A stretch of 27,746 bases of DNA from Hepatocystis sp. ex Piliocolobus tephrosceles (GCA_902459845.2 CABPSV020000126.1:1-27746), one strand, 5' to 3'. Shown: positions 1 through 11,790, counted from the stretch's first letter. The notes: generated from the letters alone by a model not told the origin. Numbers and translations are program-made.

Positions 1-65
<65 letters not shown>

Positions 66-1339
66 AAAAAAAATAAAAAAAAATAAATAAATAAAAAAAA
101 ATAATAGTAAACAAAAAAGTAAAAAAAAATAAATAAATAAAAAAAAATAATAATAAACAATAAAGTAAAAAAATAAAAAAAAGTAAAAAAAAGTAAAAAA
201 AAATAAAAAAAAATAAAAAATAAAAAAAAATAAAAAAATAAAAAAAAATAAAAAAAAGTAGAAAAAAGTAAAAAAAAAAATAAAAATAAATAAATAAATA
301 AATAATACAATGTTTTGTTAAACATATAAATTTATTGATGATGAATATATATATATATATATTTTTTTTTTTTCACTTAAAACTTCATAATTATCTTAAA
401 ATGAAGTTCTGCAAACATGCAAATGTAAAAATTTATAAAAATTAATACATTGATTTAAAAGCCCTTGTAATACATGGGCACGTATACCTATATATCAACC
501 ATTAACCATTTTTTATTTGGGGGAGTGCTAAATAAATAAGAAAATGTGAATTTGAGACACAATCTGTTTTTTTTTTACCCTCTATATTATTAACATAACT
601 CTTTGTCGGTAAAGATTTTTTTTTAAAAAAAAAAAAAAAAAAAACTGTACATACAGATATATTAAAAAAAAAAAAAAATAAAAAAAAATAAAAAAGTGGT
701 GTAATAAAATAAAATGAACATTTTATATAAACCTACTTAAAAACGGTTTAATGATATTATAAAAATAAAAATGATGCTTATTTTTTTATATTTCAAATCG
801 AACAAAACATATAAATTGCACACTTTAATATATTGATATTTATTAAAGAAGTTTCATTTTTTTTTTACTTTTTTTTTTATACATGATTTATTTTATTTAA
901 TTTTTATATAATGTAAGAGAGCTTAAAATATATTGTTCAAAAAAAAGAATTCTATACACGTACATGTAAAACGTATACATAAATATATATATATATATAT
1001 TACACAACACATTTTCTAGAATAATAATATTATACTTTTTAAAACATAATAATTGAAAGCAGACAAACTGCTTTTTAAAAAAAAATAAAAAATCACGTTA
1101 TAAAAGAGTGATCAATATAAATAACAGACATTTATAAATGTTAAAAATATTTAAAAAAAAAAAAAAAATAAAATAAAATTACATAATTATATAATTATAT
1201 ATGCATTATAATAGAACACATGATTATAAATATGTGATTAATTGTAAGTACATGTTTAAAAACATATATTTATAAAATAAAAAAAAAAAAAATTAACACT
1301 TTAAGAATTTGTTTATATTTAATTTATTATAAAGATATA
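1..1339. other. AT-only low-complexity intergenic DNA upstream of the hemolysin III gene
   Basis: Positions 1-63 are an uninterrupted A tract, followed to about 310 by A runs broken by single T or G bases. The rest is A/T-rich with a short TA microsatellite near 345-362 and another near 985-1000. One less AT-biased patch at 461-570 contains a small imperfect hairpin: GCCC at 461 pairs with GGGC ending at 479, with a 3-bp inner stem. I see no open frame with coding character on either strand. The part just left of 1340 is presumably the 5' UTR and promoter of the following gene. Confidence 0.8.
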
Positions 1340-2350
1340 ATGTCACGTGTAGTAAATTCTTATAAAAACAAAGACACGCGGGATGTTGCTGGGATTATGC
1401 ACATGAATAATAATAGAGATAACAATTCAATAGCATCGAAAGAAGAAAAAGAAAATGATGAAAGTATAGCCAAATTATATGAAGAGAACAAAATTAATAA
1501 ATCAATGTTAATTAAATATATGGAAAGAAAACAGAAAACTGCATGTAGAGGGAAAATACATTTATTAGTTCTATTGTCTTCCCCAATTTGGATTTATTAT
1601 ATGTTGTGTTTATCGAAAACTACAAAAGCTAAAATATTTACATTAGTTGCTATGTCATGTATACTATTTAATGCCTTTGCTTCTTTTTTATATCATCAGT
1701 TTGAATGGACACCTAAAAGTTTTTTTTTATTAGAAAAAATGGATCATATTGGTATATTTTTAATGATAAGTTATTCAACTATACCAGTACCAGCACTATT
1801 ATTCAACCCAGTGAAATTATCAATATATATAGGATTACAATTGTTAATGGTACTTTTTGGAAGTTTTTTTATTTGCTTTAGTACATTTTCCTCTGGGAGT
1901 AGAGCTTTAAGAACATCTGTATTTGTATTTGCAGGTTTCTTACATGCATTATTTATTAAAGATTTGGTAACCTTTTTAAACTTGGACGAATTCGTGTTTT
2001 TAATTATGCTTGCTGTTTTTTATATTATAGGAGCTGTGATATATTCTAGAAAAAAGCCTAACTTGATATCAGGTATGTTACAACCGCCTATACATATATA
2101 TGTATGTATAAATGTACGCTACATTCGAATTACATTTTGCACATAAAAACAAAAGAATTTTTCATTTTGTACTACGTTTTATTTGTCCATTTATTTATTA
2201 ATTTTTATTTATTAATTTTTATTTATTAATTTTTATTTATTTTATTTTTTAGGTTTCCTAGAGTTTCATGATATTTTTCACATTTGTTGTTTAGGAAGCT
2301 CTATCTGCACATTTGCCTTAAACGCAAGTGTTTTAAAAAGAAAAACATAA
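1340..2350 (+). CDS. Hemolysin III / PAQR-family seven-helix membrane protein (two exons)
   Basis: Exon 1 is 1340-2072 and exon 2 is 2253-2350, giving 276 residues. The intron (2073-2252) has a GTATGT donor and a TTTTTTAG acceptor. Reading through the donor gives a false 268-residue product that loses the C-terminal signature. A hydrophilic, Asn-rich N-terminus of about 70 residues precedes about seven hydrophobic segments, roughly 73-92, 98-116, 136-157, 160-182, 190-208, 213-234 and 252-268. PAQR/HlyIII signatures are present in order: S115-x3-H119 (SFLYH) at the end of the second helix, MDHIGIF with D135/H136, and H250-x3-H254 (HDIFH) in exon 2. In the family these residues form a zinc site. 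Bacterial HlyIII members have been reported as cytolytic, and other PAQR proteins are receptors or ceramidase-like enzymes. Which activity applies here cannot be read from sequence. It converges on the gene at 3516-5609. Confidence 0.93.
2191..2240 (+). repeat. 14-bp tandem repeat inside the hemolysin III intron
   Basis: The unit TTATTTATTAATTT is repeated about 3.5 times just before the polypyrimidine stretch and AG acceptor at 2251-2252. It probably acts only as T-rich intron filler. Confidence 0.9.
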
Positions 2351-2539
2351 AAACATTTGTTATGATATAGCATTGTAATTACCAGCTTATTTTAAAATAT
2401 AATTCTTTTTCTTTTTAAACTTTTTGTAATTTTTGTTTTTTTTTTTTTCTTTAAATGTATAGGATAAACATATGAATGTATATGTTAAAAGAGTTTTGTA
2501 AATGCTCACACTCATGTATGTTCTATGTGACATCCTGTA

Positions 2540-2578
<39 letters not shown>

Positions 2579-2639
2579 GTTGTATTAATTAATTTAATAT
2601 AAATGTAATATCATTGTAGTGAATCATTTTTTTTTTTTT

Positions 2640-2895
2640 TTCCAGAAATTGTATATTATTATTTTTTTTTTTTTAAACATTTATTCATTGTATATAAATG
2701 TAAAATAAACATAACCAACTGTTTGTTTTTTAATCATAATTATTTTACTGTACATTTTTTTTTTTTTTTTAGAATTTGTATATTATTTTTTTTTTATTTT
2801 AAACATTTATTCATTGTATATAAATGTAAAATGAACATAACCAAATGTTTTTTTGATCATAACTATTTTACTGTACATTTTTTTTTTTTTTTTTT
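2640..2895 (+). repeat. 126-bp imperfect tandem duplication
   Basis: A segment running from a T tract and AGAA(A)TTTGTATATTATT through AAACATTTATTCATTG and the ATAACCAA box to ACTGTACATTTTT occurs twice in direct orientation. The AAACATTTATTCATTG box begins at 2675 and again at 2801, a period of 126 bp. Copies differ by few substitutions and by T-run lengths. It lies 3' of the hemolysin III gene. Confidence 0.88.
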
Positions 2896-3421
2896 TTTAT
2901 CGAATATATGTATAATAAAAATGTATGTACCACACTGCTTATAATGATGACGTAGTTACTGTTAGTGTGAACATATAAGAAAAACTAACATAAGAAGGTG
3001 TTAAAAAGAATTTAATAAATTTTTTATTGTCTGCTGATTTTTTTTGACATATATATTATCGAAGTTAAAAGACATTAAAGAAACCCCCACTTCTCCCTCC
3101 TCTCCACAAAAAAAAAAAAAAAAATAAAATAAAAAAAATAAAAGTATATATTGATAAATATTAACATTAATAGTAATAAGTAATGTATAATGTGATAAAC
3201 TAAAGTCGCGTAAAATAAAAATACTACAAAACAAAGTGGGGACATAATAAAAGTAAAACAATATAAAATGGGACAAAATATAATAACAAATGAGTGAACA
3301 AAACAAGCTAGAACAAATAAAAATTAAAAAAACAAAAAAATATTTTTTTTTTTTTTTTTTTTTTTTTTAAGAAAAATTGTAAGGGAATGTGTAAAAATTT
3401 GCTCATATGTATGATGCAAAA

Positions 3422-3495
3422 ATGTAACGATAAAAACATGTAACGATAAAAACATGTAAAGATGAAAACATGTAAAGATGAAAACATGTAAAGAT
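3422..3495 (+). repeat. 16-bp minisatellite (ATGTAA[C/A]GAT[A/G]AAAAC)
   Basis: There are four full copies plus a partial one. The first two read ATGTAACGATAAAAAC and the next two ATGTAAAGATGAAAAC, so two sub-variants are each locally homogenised. It lies in the 3' flank of the minus-strand gene ending at 3516. Confidence 0.9.
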
Positions 3496-3515
3496 CCGAT
3501 CATATGTATGATGCC

Positions 3516-5373
3516 TTACATACTTAAGTTATAACCTTTAGCATTTCCATTATACATTGGACGTGCAAATATTTGAACCTTTTTAGGTCTAGGTGACGAC
3601 CTATCGCCTTTTGAATACATAACATTTTTTAATGGAGAATATGAGTTATACGATTCTGGTGTTATATTACAATTGAAAGGTTTTCTACATGCTCTATATT
3701 CAAAGGAGTTAGAAAGGTTTCGTTGTATCCCATGTTTATTATCTACCTGCATATTGGAATGTAACATTTTGTTATAATTAGTATTAATATGTTGATTCAT
3801 GTGTGATGTAGTATTATTTAAAATAAATGGTTTTTGATTGATTGTATTATTTGTGTTAGGTATAATATTATTATGTGGTAATTGTGTTTGTACTAAATTG
3901 GTTTGGTTTATATAATTTGGATGATGGCTTACCTGAGTTGTTCCTTGCGATGTAACAGGATTTTGTGAAAAATGTTGGGTCATACATGTATTATCATATA
4001 TTAATGGAGGTTGAACATTATTATACGTATCATAAGATGGTATTGTATGTATTGATTCGTTTATTGGTTGATGTATTACTTGGGTTTCTAAACCTTTTTG
4101 TATAACTTGAGTTTCCGGTTGTTGATAAATTATGTTCGGAGTTGGTTGTTGATATTGTAATATGTTCGGAGCTGATTGTTGATGTATAACTTGGGATGGA
4201 GATGAATGCATAAAATTATATACAGGATTTATCACTGCTGGTTCTGCTATAACTTGTTGATTCAATATATGTGGATTATTGTCAGGGATAGAAATATATT
4301 GTGTATATGGATAAGGATTATTTTGTTGTATATAATTATATCCTTGTGTATCAAAAGAAGCAATTGCATTATTTATAGATCCTTGTGTATGTAAAACATT
4401 ATTATTTGACAAAACTAAAGGTACTGATGTCTGTTGTTGATATAAATTAGTATTTTGATTTTGGCCATCAATCATAATAACATTGGGGTTATTATTTACA
4501 AACATTTCTTTCATATTTATATTATTATTACCATCTGTTTGTATAATATTGAATGGTTGTGAATTTTTATCAACTTGTAAATCTTTTTGATAATAATAGC
4601 AAATATTATTATTTGGTATTTTATTTGGCATGTTATTTGACATGTTATTTGACATGTTATTTGACATGTTATTTGACATGTTATTTGATATGTTATATTG
4701 TTTAATTCCTACTGAAGTAGGGTAATGAATAGTGTCATTTACTGTAGTTATAGGAATAGTAGCAGTAGATATAGTATCAGTATTATGCATTATTGGTGTA
4801 TCCACTTGAATAGGTGTTGTATCCATATTAATCGGATTTTGTATAACAGGTGGGTCGTTTTTTATAATTATATTTGGTCTTGTACTATTTACATATATAG
4901 GTTGAGGAGCTTTATTTTTTAAAATAACATTAGCTGGAGGTGGATTAATAACTAAAGGGGGTCTTGGCTCATTTGTTACTATAACTGTTGGTGGTTGTCT
5001 TATATATAATTGTGGTAACACTTGTTCGTTTTTTAATACGATAGGTTCTGCTGCATTCACATAATTAGGATCCAATGAGGTTATTTGATTATTTAGTTCA
5101 TTATTATTACAAACAACTTTTTGTTCATATATTAAATTAGGAGTAGTATAAACTACATTAGTATTTACTGGTAGACCATTTACTGGTAGACCATTTACTG
5201 GTAGACCATTTACTGGTAGACCATTTACTGGTAGACCATATACTGGTAGACCATATACTGGTAGACCATTTGTTTGATGCTTATTTTCTGGATCTATTAA
5301 ATATGTATCGTTTGTATAATTATCATCATCATCATCATCATCATCAGTTTTTGACAGTTTTCTCATATTTTTC

Positions 5374-5404
<31 letters not shown>

Positions 5405-5609
5405 TTGTACCTGACGAAGGGTCTTTAATTTGACTATCTTCTGATTTTGTAACAAACTCAACCCATCCTTCAAATTCTATTTCCTCTTCATCACTCAAAT
5501 TATTTTCTTCATTAGTGGACATTTTATTTTTCATTTTTTTAAATTCAAAATTTTTAGTAAGTCTCTGTTTGTTTTGGGCATCCAATAATCTGCTTTTTAC
5601 AGTGTTCAT
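3516..5609 (-). CDS. 697-aa low-complexity protein with a Val/Pro core motif (large member of the local paralogous family)
   Basis: This is a single open frame with no signal peptide or membrane segment. I do not recognise the family. In order: an acidic stretch around 39-53 with EFEGWVEFV; a Lys run (about 70-80); an Asp run (about 89-96); seven pentapeptides GLPV[N/Y] (115-149); the Val/Pro core at about 198-252 (QPPTVIVTNEP, NPPPANVILKN, PNIIIKND); NNMS tetrapeptide repeats (about 309-328); a long Gln/Asn-rich region (about 340-630); and a basic C-terminus containing FEYRACRKPFN and RPKKVQIFARP. The core aligns without gaps to the proteins at 13398-13853 and 15334-15822, so the three are paralogues. 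Alternating hydrophobic and Pro positions suggest short beta strands. The style recalls Val/Pro-rich cytoskeletal proteins of alveolates, but I do not see the canonical alveolin repeat. A second Met at residue 26 is an alternative start. Function unknown. Confidence 0.9.
4626..4685 (-). repeat. 12-bp coding repeat (Asn-Asn-Met-Ser)
   Basis: About five copies of a 12-bp unit encode NNMS, the last diverging to NNMP, in frame within the 697-aa protein. The repeat is likely length-polymorphic. Confidence 0.9.
5163..5267 (-). repeat. 15-bp coding repeat (Gly-Leu-Pro-Val-Asn/Tyr), seven copies
   Basis: Seven perfect-period 15-bp units encode GLPVY twice and then GLPVN five times. Only one base separates the two variants. 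The clustering of variants points to recent unit duplication. Confidence 0.95.
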
Positions 5610-6275
5610 AAATGGGCGTTATTTCGTACGGTTGTATGTATGTTTGTATTTTTTTTATTTTGTTGAATATAAATAAAGTTTTAGCTCTATAGTTATATAT
5701 ATTTTCATATAACTTTGTTTAAACTATATGTTTTTTTCTACTATTCTTTTAAAAAAAAATGTAATTTCTGTGAATATATTGATTTTTTTTTTTTATTTTT
5801 TTATTTCATAAATAAAAATAAAACACAGTTATAAATGATGGTTATTAAAAAAAAAACGGTTATATATTAAAAATATATAGTTTTATATGCCAACTACAAT
5901 GAGTAGGTTTCTTTTATTAGAAAGAAAAAAAAATTGCCTGTAAAGGGAAAATATATATATATATGCACTTTTTTAATTTATAATTTTTCTAAACATTGTA
6001 AACAACTTTTTATCATTGTAAATTTTTTGTTACACTTAATTTTGTTACATTTAATGTTTTTTGTTTGTTTTTATTAAATCGAGTATATATTTTAAAAAAA
6101 AAAAACATATAGTTTATGAACACAACATAGAGTAAATATATATATTACATGTCTATATGTTTTAATGTTTATATAGTAATATTTTTAAGTGTTAAAACTA
6201 ACCAAATATAATAATATTACGAGTGAGACTTTTTTTTTAATTTTTTTTTTTAATATTTGTTTTATACTGTTACTA

Positions 6276-6307
<32 letters not shown>

Positions 6308-6471
6308 GAAACAAACAACTAGACACACATGTATGTGAGTATATATGTTTATATTTACAAAAAAAAAAAACGCCTTAACTATTTTTATTTTATTTTATTT
6401 TTTGTTCAATTTATAATAATGGGGTTATAATATAACTCTAAAAATAAAATATTATTTCAAAGAAAAACAAC

Positions 6472-6502
<31 letters not shown>

Positions 6503-6866
6503 TTAACACAATTTTGATTCCACTAAATTGTAGAGTAAGTAGTAAACGTTGTAAATAAATATAAAATAAATAAATAAATATATATTAATATATATATATA
6601 TATATATATATACAAAAAGTATATGAACAAACAAAAATCATTGGACAGAAAATTTCAACAAAAATATATAAAACTTTTTAATTTGCAAAAATAAAGTAAT
6701 ATTTATAAAACAAGTATATATGGAGAAAATAATTTTCTACACACGATGTTTCATAATGATTTTAAATAATTGAACATTGAAAAAAAAAAAAAAAAAAAAA
6801 AAAAACAATAATAGCAATAATAGCAATGACAATAACAAAAACAATTTAAGATATAAATAATTGACA

Positions 6867-6902
<36 letters not shown>

Positions 6903-6989
6903 TGTAAATATGTAAATATAAAAAAAAATTACGGTGTTCTTTTTTTAAATTTACATGTATAGATTTGTTCAAATGACAAAGATTGAAAT

Positions 6990-7026
<37 letters not shown>

Positions 7027-7159
7027 AGTTTTAATGATAAACTAGTGATAATTTTTTACTAAAAGTGCTTTATAAAAAAAAATATTAACACTACTATACA
7101 TAAATCAGAAACATTTTTAATAAATGTTGCCTTTAGTTCAGGTTTAATATTTTTCAAAA

Positions 7160-7197
<38 letters not shown>

Positions 7198-8217
7198 CAT
7201 ATAATAGTTATTTTATAACTATGTTGTGATAACAACAATGTAACATAAAAGTAATAATTATTGTTAAATGAGAATTTTTCAAAGGCAAAAAAAAAGAAAA
7301 AAAAAAGGCACCCACACACATATAAATATATTGTACGTGTCCATGTTTTTTTTTTCTACTTTATACGATAACATATAACGTGTCTGTAAAAACCATAGTA
7401 ATGATTATAAAAATAAAACGGATTTAATTAAAAGTTATAACTGCATAAAATGTGTTAAATATGAACATAGAACGGTGTATATACAGAGAGTTAAAATAAT
7501 CTATAAACATTGTACTTTTTTTTAGGTATATAATAATTATGTTATAAATAAAACTTATAACGTTTTTTTTTTTTTTTTGTGTGCGTTTTTTTTTTTTTTT
7601 TTTTAAAAGACTATTTCTAGCAAATTTATTTGTTAAAATGTTGCATATGGATGTATATATATGTGTAACAATGTTTTATACGATTTGTTCTGTTTTCTAG
7701 TTTTTTTTTTTTTTTTTTTTTCTCTATTTTGTTATTTCCCTACTTTTTACTTGTTTACATTTACGTACATTTTCCAAACAGTACCAAAATCAATAAACTT
7801 TAAAATTACCCAAGCCCATAATTTTTATTTACTCATACTTAAAACATTTATTAATTAGTTTTTTTATTTTTTTTTTGCCTATTTTTTTTTTTTTTTTTTT
7901 GTTTTATTGCTAGCAATTATGCAAACAGGTGTGTAAACTTTTTATTAAAGCTTCAGTAATTCTTAAATAAAAATGCTTGAATTTTAAAAAGAAAAAAAAA
8001 ATTATATTTTTTATTCTTTTTTATTCTTTTTTTTTTTTTTTTTTCTATTTATTTAGTTATATGTGTGTAGAATTCTTGTTTTGATAATAAAGAAAAAAAA
8101 GGAAAACGAATACCTATAAATATATAATTTCTACAATAACAAACAGTTTTATTAAATATGTCTTGCCTAGTGAACTAAATATAACCACTGAAGTCATGTA
8201 TATGTGGTATCATACTG

Positions 8218-8272
<55 letters not shown>

Positions 8273-8691
8273 TTTATATTTTGTAGAAACAATTCAAAAT
8301 AAAATATGATTAATAAAAAAAAAAGAAAATGTTATAATAGTTTATGTAAGCTAATAAAAAAAGATCGTCCCCCAATGTTACTATGTTTTATAAACATAAA
8401 CATGGACATTAAGACACAAACACAAACACACACACAGACACATGGTGAAAAAAATATATACATATATACATATGTAACATAATTTGAATACAAAAAATAT
8501 ATATGTACGTATATAATAATTATTTTTTTTTAATCAAGTTTTTAATTAATTATTTTTATATTATGAATTAAGAAAAAGGGTAAGGAACATATAAAAAGCC
8601 AATACGGAAAATGCAATATTTGAAAAAAAAATAAATACTTGTTTATAAATTTTTGTCAAACTTCAAAAAAAAAAAAAAAAAAAAATTATAA
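5610..8691. other. 3.1-kb AT-rich intergenic region
   Basis: This includes the upstream region of the minus-strand gene at 3516-5609 and the 3' flank of the methyltransferase. It holds many T and A tracts (for example about 6280-6307, 6478-6501, 6990-7022) and TA microsatellites (about 6590-6612, 6870-6898, 7166-7192, and about 25 TA units at 8217-8269). A few less AT-biased patches (7130-7160, 7770-7860, 8150-8215, 8355-8445) have no frame or splice pattern that convinces me. No gene called. Confidence 0.7.
8217..8269. repeat. TA dinucleotide microsatellite (about 25 units)
   Basis: An uninterrupted AT/TA run of about 50 bp, the longest dinucleotide array in the window. A likely length-polymorphic marker. 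Confidence 0.95.
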
Positions 8692-9156
8692 CTATTGTTC
8701 TGTTATTACACTTCCTTTTTTACAAATATAAACATAGTGTAAGCAGTCATCTACGGGAGGGGCTGAAAAAAAAAAAAATAATAATAAATAAATAAAATAC
8801 AATGTTGTAATATGGTAATATGTTAATATGGTAAAATATACAATATATATAATATCTATATATATATTTCTTTTAAAAAAAAAAAAAAAATAAATTAAAC
8901 TTACCTACAACTCCTAACATAGGACGTTTGACCGTCTTTATTGTAACACTCCATTTATACTCTTCTTTTTGTAAATATCCTAATCGATAATTTGGTTGCG
9001 CATGTGATATGATAATAAAAGTTCCATCAGACCTATAGTTATTTTATTTTTGTTTTAGTTTATTTGTAAATGCATATATAATGTTTTTTTTATTTAATTT
9101 TAAAATGTACACACGATGATAAAATGCGGTAAAATGTGATCAAACGAAGTATGACA

Positions 9157-9200
<44 letters not shown>

Positions 9201-9350
9201 TTTAACACTCTTGCTACTTCAGACAGCATTTCTTCAACATTCTTTAAAGAATCTTCTGAACATAATACAGAATCAAGACAAGCTTTGTCTATAATTACAT
9301 CAAATTCTGCATTTTTAAATTGTTTCATATCACAAACGTTCATTAACATG

Positions 9351-9392
<42 letters not shown>

Positions 9393-10483
9393 GTTGTAAG
9401 CATATATACGTATTTGTAATTTAATCTTGTACCACTCAAACGTATATATGTATATATGCATATATGTATATATGTGTATATGTGTATATGTATATATGTA
9501 TATGTATATATGTATATATTTACATTTTAAATTCTGTTGGTCCTTGTATAACTCCTGCATTTTTTGTATGCATACAGAAGATGCATCTATGTTGGTTATA
9601 GAAGTGAATCCATTTTCTAACATTTCTTCACTTAATTCTGTATATAAAAATATAATGAGCATATGTGCATAAATAAAACTGTGAAATTTATACAGTCTAA
9701 AACAACTATAAACAAAAATTTTATATATAATGGTTAACATATATGCACATGTACATATGTATATATTTTTTACTTGATGTTCCGCATCCTATATTTAGTA
9801 TTTTTGCATCATTTCGTATGTTAAGTTCCGAAAAAATGTGCTTAATACCACACCACTTTTGATGCCAGTCGAATTGTTCTTCTTCCCTTTAAATAAAAAA
9901 CAATACATATGTACATTTTTTTTGAGCAGAAAAAAAAAAATAAAATAAAATAAAAACCAAACTAAACCAAACAAAACCAAACAAAGCCAAACAAAACCAA
10001 ACAAAACCAAACAAAACCAAACAAAACCAAACAAAACCAAACAAAACCAAACCAAATGAAAATGTATCAATGCTCATGTAAAGATTTATACAAATATCAA
10101 AAATATCAATATATATATCTAAATAAAAATATTTAATCAGTAGGTCGTATTTTAATTACTTGCTATATCGCTCATTCCAGTAAGAGATGTTACCATACTG
10201 TAATGAAGATGTGAAAAAAAAAAAAAAAAAAAATAAATAAATAAATAAAATGATTTTAAATAGGCAGCTGTAAGTATATATTATGTAATATTCTATATAT
10301 TTGTTTTTGTTTCCTTTTTATATTATAATAATTTAAAATTTGGTAAAACATTTTGAAAATGTTTTTATAACATTCTTTTTAAAGTTTTTGTGATATATAT
10401 TTTTTTTCTAAAGTTTTATTTTATTTTATCTTTTTTTTTTATCATCTCTTATTTTCTTTTTTTTTTTAATTTACCACTGCCAT
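8692..10483 (-). CDS. SAM-dependent class I methyltransferase, EEF1AKMT4/METTL13-like (seven exons)
   Basis: The exons, in coding order on the minus strand, are 10483-10475, 10197-10160, 9886-9774, 9637-9524, 9351-9201, 9032-8905 and 8762-8692. All introns are GT-AG (142-277 nt), and the exons join in frame to 207 residues ending EQ-stop. Family signatures follow in order: YWNERY (9-14) and FDWHQKW (21-27) at the N-terminus; motif I NIGCGTS (47-53) for SAM binding; NIDAS with D71, the acidic ribose ligand; CDM with D99; DVIIDKACLDSVL (109-121); LSEVARVL (134-141); GTFIIIS (145-151); and a C-terminal strand HYVYICKKGS (193-202). Human relatives methylate lysines or the N-terminus of elongation factor eEF1A, so a translation-factor substrate is an inference. 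Motif I has GCGTS where the family usually has GCGNS. The least certain part is exon 1, only nine nucleotides (ATG GCA GTG) before a GTAAAT donor. The frame of exon 2 has no ATG of its own. It is divergent from the gene at 13398. Confidence 0.9.
9957..10055 (-). repeat. 10-bp minisatellite (plus strand ACCAAACAAA) in methyltransferase intron 2
   Basis: About ten copies of ACCAAACAAA, with single variants such as GCCAAACAAA, fill much of the intron at 9887-10159. On the transcribed strand it is a TTTGTTTGGT array. The Phe/Trp/Leu-rich open frames across it are artefacts. Confidence 0.95.
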
Positions 10484-10733
10484 GGTGAGAAAAAGAATTA
10501 ATATACTCTTAGCAAATAAAAAATTGTTTGATTTACAAATTGGTTGCTGTATTTGTTTTTTTTTTTTATGATAAAAGGAAAAAAAAATACTATTTTCAAT
10601 TCTTAATTATATATTTATAAATCCTTTTTCTTTCTGAAATTGTTTTTTTTTTTTTTTTTTTTCTGTTACAAAGTATGCTTTCATTGACACAACTATATTT
10701 ACATTTTATTTATAATGTGCCTATATTTTTATT

Positions 10734-10972
10734 TAATTATTAATATGTTTAATTATTAATATGTTTAATTATTAATATGTTTAATTATTAATATGTTTAA
10801 TTATTAATATGTTTAATTATTAATATGTTTAATTATTTATTTGTTTAATTATTCATTTGTTAATTAATTATTTATTTGTTAATTAATTATTTATTTGTTA
10901 ATTAATTATTTATTTGTTTAATTATTTATTTATTTGTTTAATTATTTATTTGTTCAACTATTTATTTGTTTT
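10734..10972 (+). repeat. 16-bp minisatellite (TAATTATTAATATGTT) with derived units
   Basis: About six to seven near-identical copies of TAATTATTAATATGTT are followed by 15-17-bp derivatives of the type TAATTATTTATTTGTT. The array is composed almost only of A and T. It lies about 250 bp upstream of the methyltransferase start. Confidence 0.92.
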
Positions 10973-11790
10973 ATTTTCTCTAAAAAATTGATCAATTTTA
11001 AACAAAACTAACAAAGAGATAGATTAATTAGCAATGTTTTTGGTTATTTTATTAAAGGCTGAAAGAAAAAAAAAAAAAAAAAAAAAAAAAAGCACGATTT
11101 ATTCCTTTAATAAATAAAAGGAATTTTACATATCAATGTTTTTTTTAATAAGTGTAAAATCATATAGTATAACATTTTCTCTAATTAAAAATTATTAGTT
11201 AATGTGTGTATTGCTATTATATATGTATATATATGTGCTTATATATAAGACATAAGATTTCTTTTTCTTTATCTTATTACACATGTGCATATATATATTT
11301 TATACATGCCCTTAAAAGCAAGTGAGTTTTATGCATAATAAGTAAAGTATTTAATAAGTAAAATATTTAGTAAGTATTTTTTTATTATTTTATTTTATTT
11401 TTTTTTCATAAAATTTAATTAAATATATATAAATATATATTATAACAAAGAAGCTAAAAATAAATATACCTACTGCTTAATGCTTAACGCATTTAAATTT
11501 AAAGTTAAACTGTTAAGTTAGCTAAAACAATATAATCTTTTTCATTCACCCATAAATTTAAATTATATGGTGTAATTTATAAAAAATGTATTTTTTTTTT
11601 TTTTTAATGATAAAAACTGTAAAACATAATAACCCAGTGTACCAAAAAACGCAAAAAATGTAAATGTTATATTTATATAAGGAAAAACAAAAAGGTAAAA
11701 AATTTATACTTATATTTATAAATACATATTAATAGTTTACGATTTTTAAGTAACACTTAAAAAGACTTTATAAACGTGTGTGTATATATA

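Larger units (their letters stand above)
2351..3515. other. Convergent intergenic region between the hemolysin III gene and the 697-aa gene
   Basis: This contains the 3' flanks of two genes that face each other. It holds a TA microsatellite (about 2545-2575), the 126-bp tandem duplication (2640-2895), several T tracts, an A tract near 3109-3123, a T tract near 3343-3368, and a 16-bp minisatellite ending 20 bp from the stop codon of the minus-strand gene. No further gene is visible. The open frames here are T-run translations. Confidence 0.8.

Noticed and set aside
461..570. Candidate small RNA near a GCCC/GGGC hairpin
   Set aside because: The stem is short and interrupted, and I could not place snoRNA boxes or any known RNA fold around it.
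2723..2944. 73-residue plus-strand open frame rich in Phe
   Set aside because: It is the translation of T tracts within the 126-bp tandem duplication; its internal duplication mirrors the DNA repeat.
9795..10077. Overlapping minus-strand frames of Trp/Phe/Leu repeats
   Set aside because: They run through intron 2 of the methyltransferase and its 10-bp minisatellite, and use only part of exon 3.
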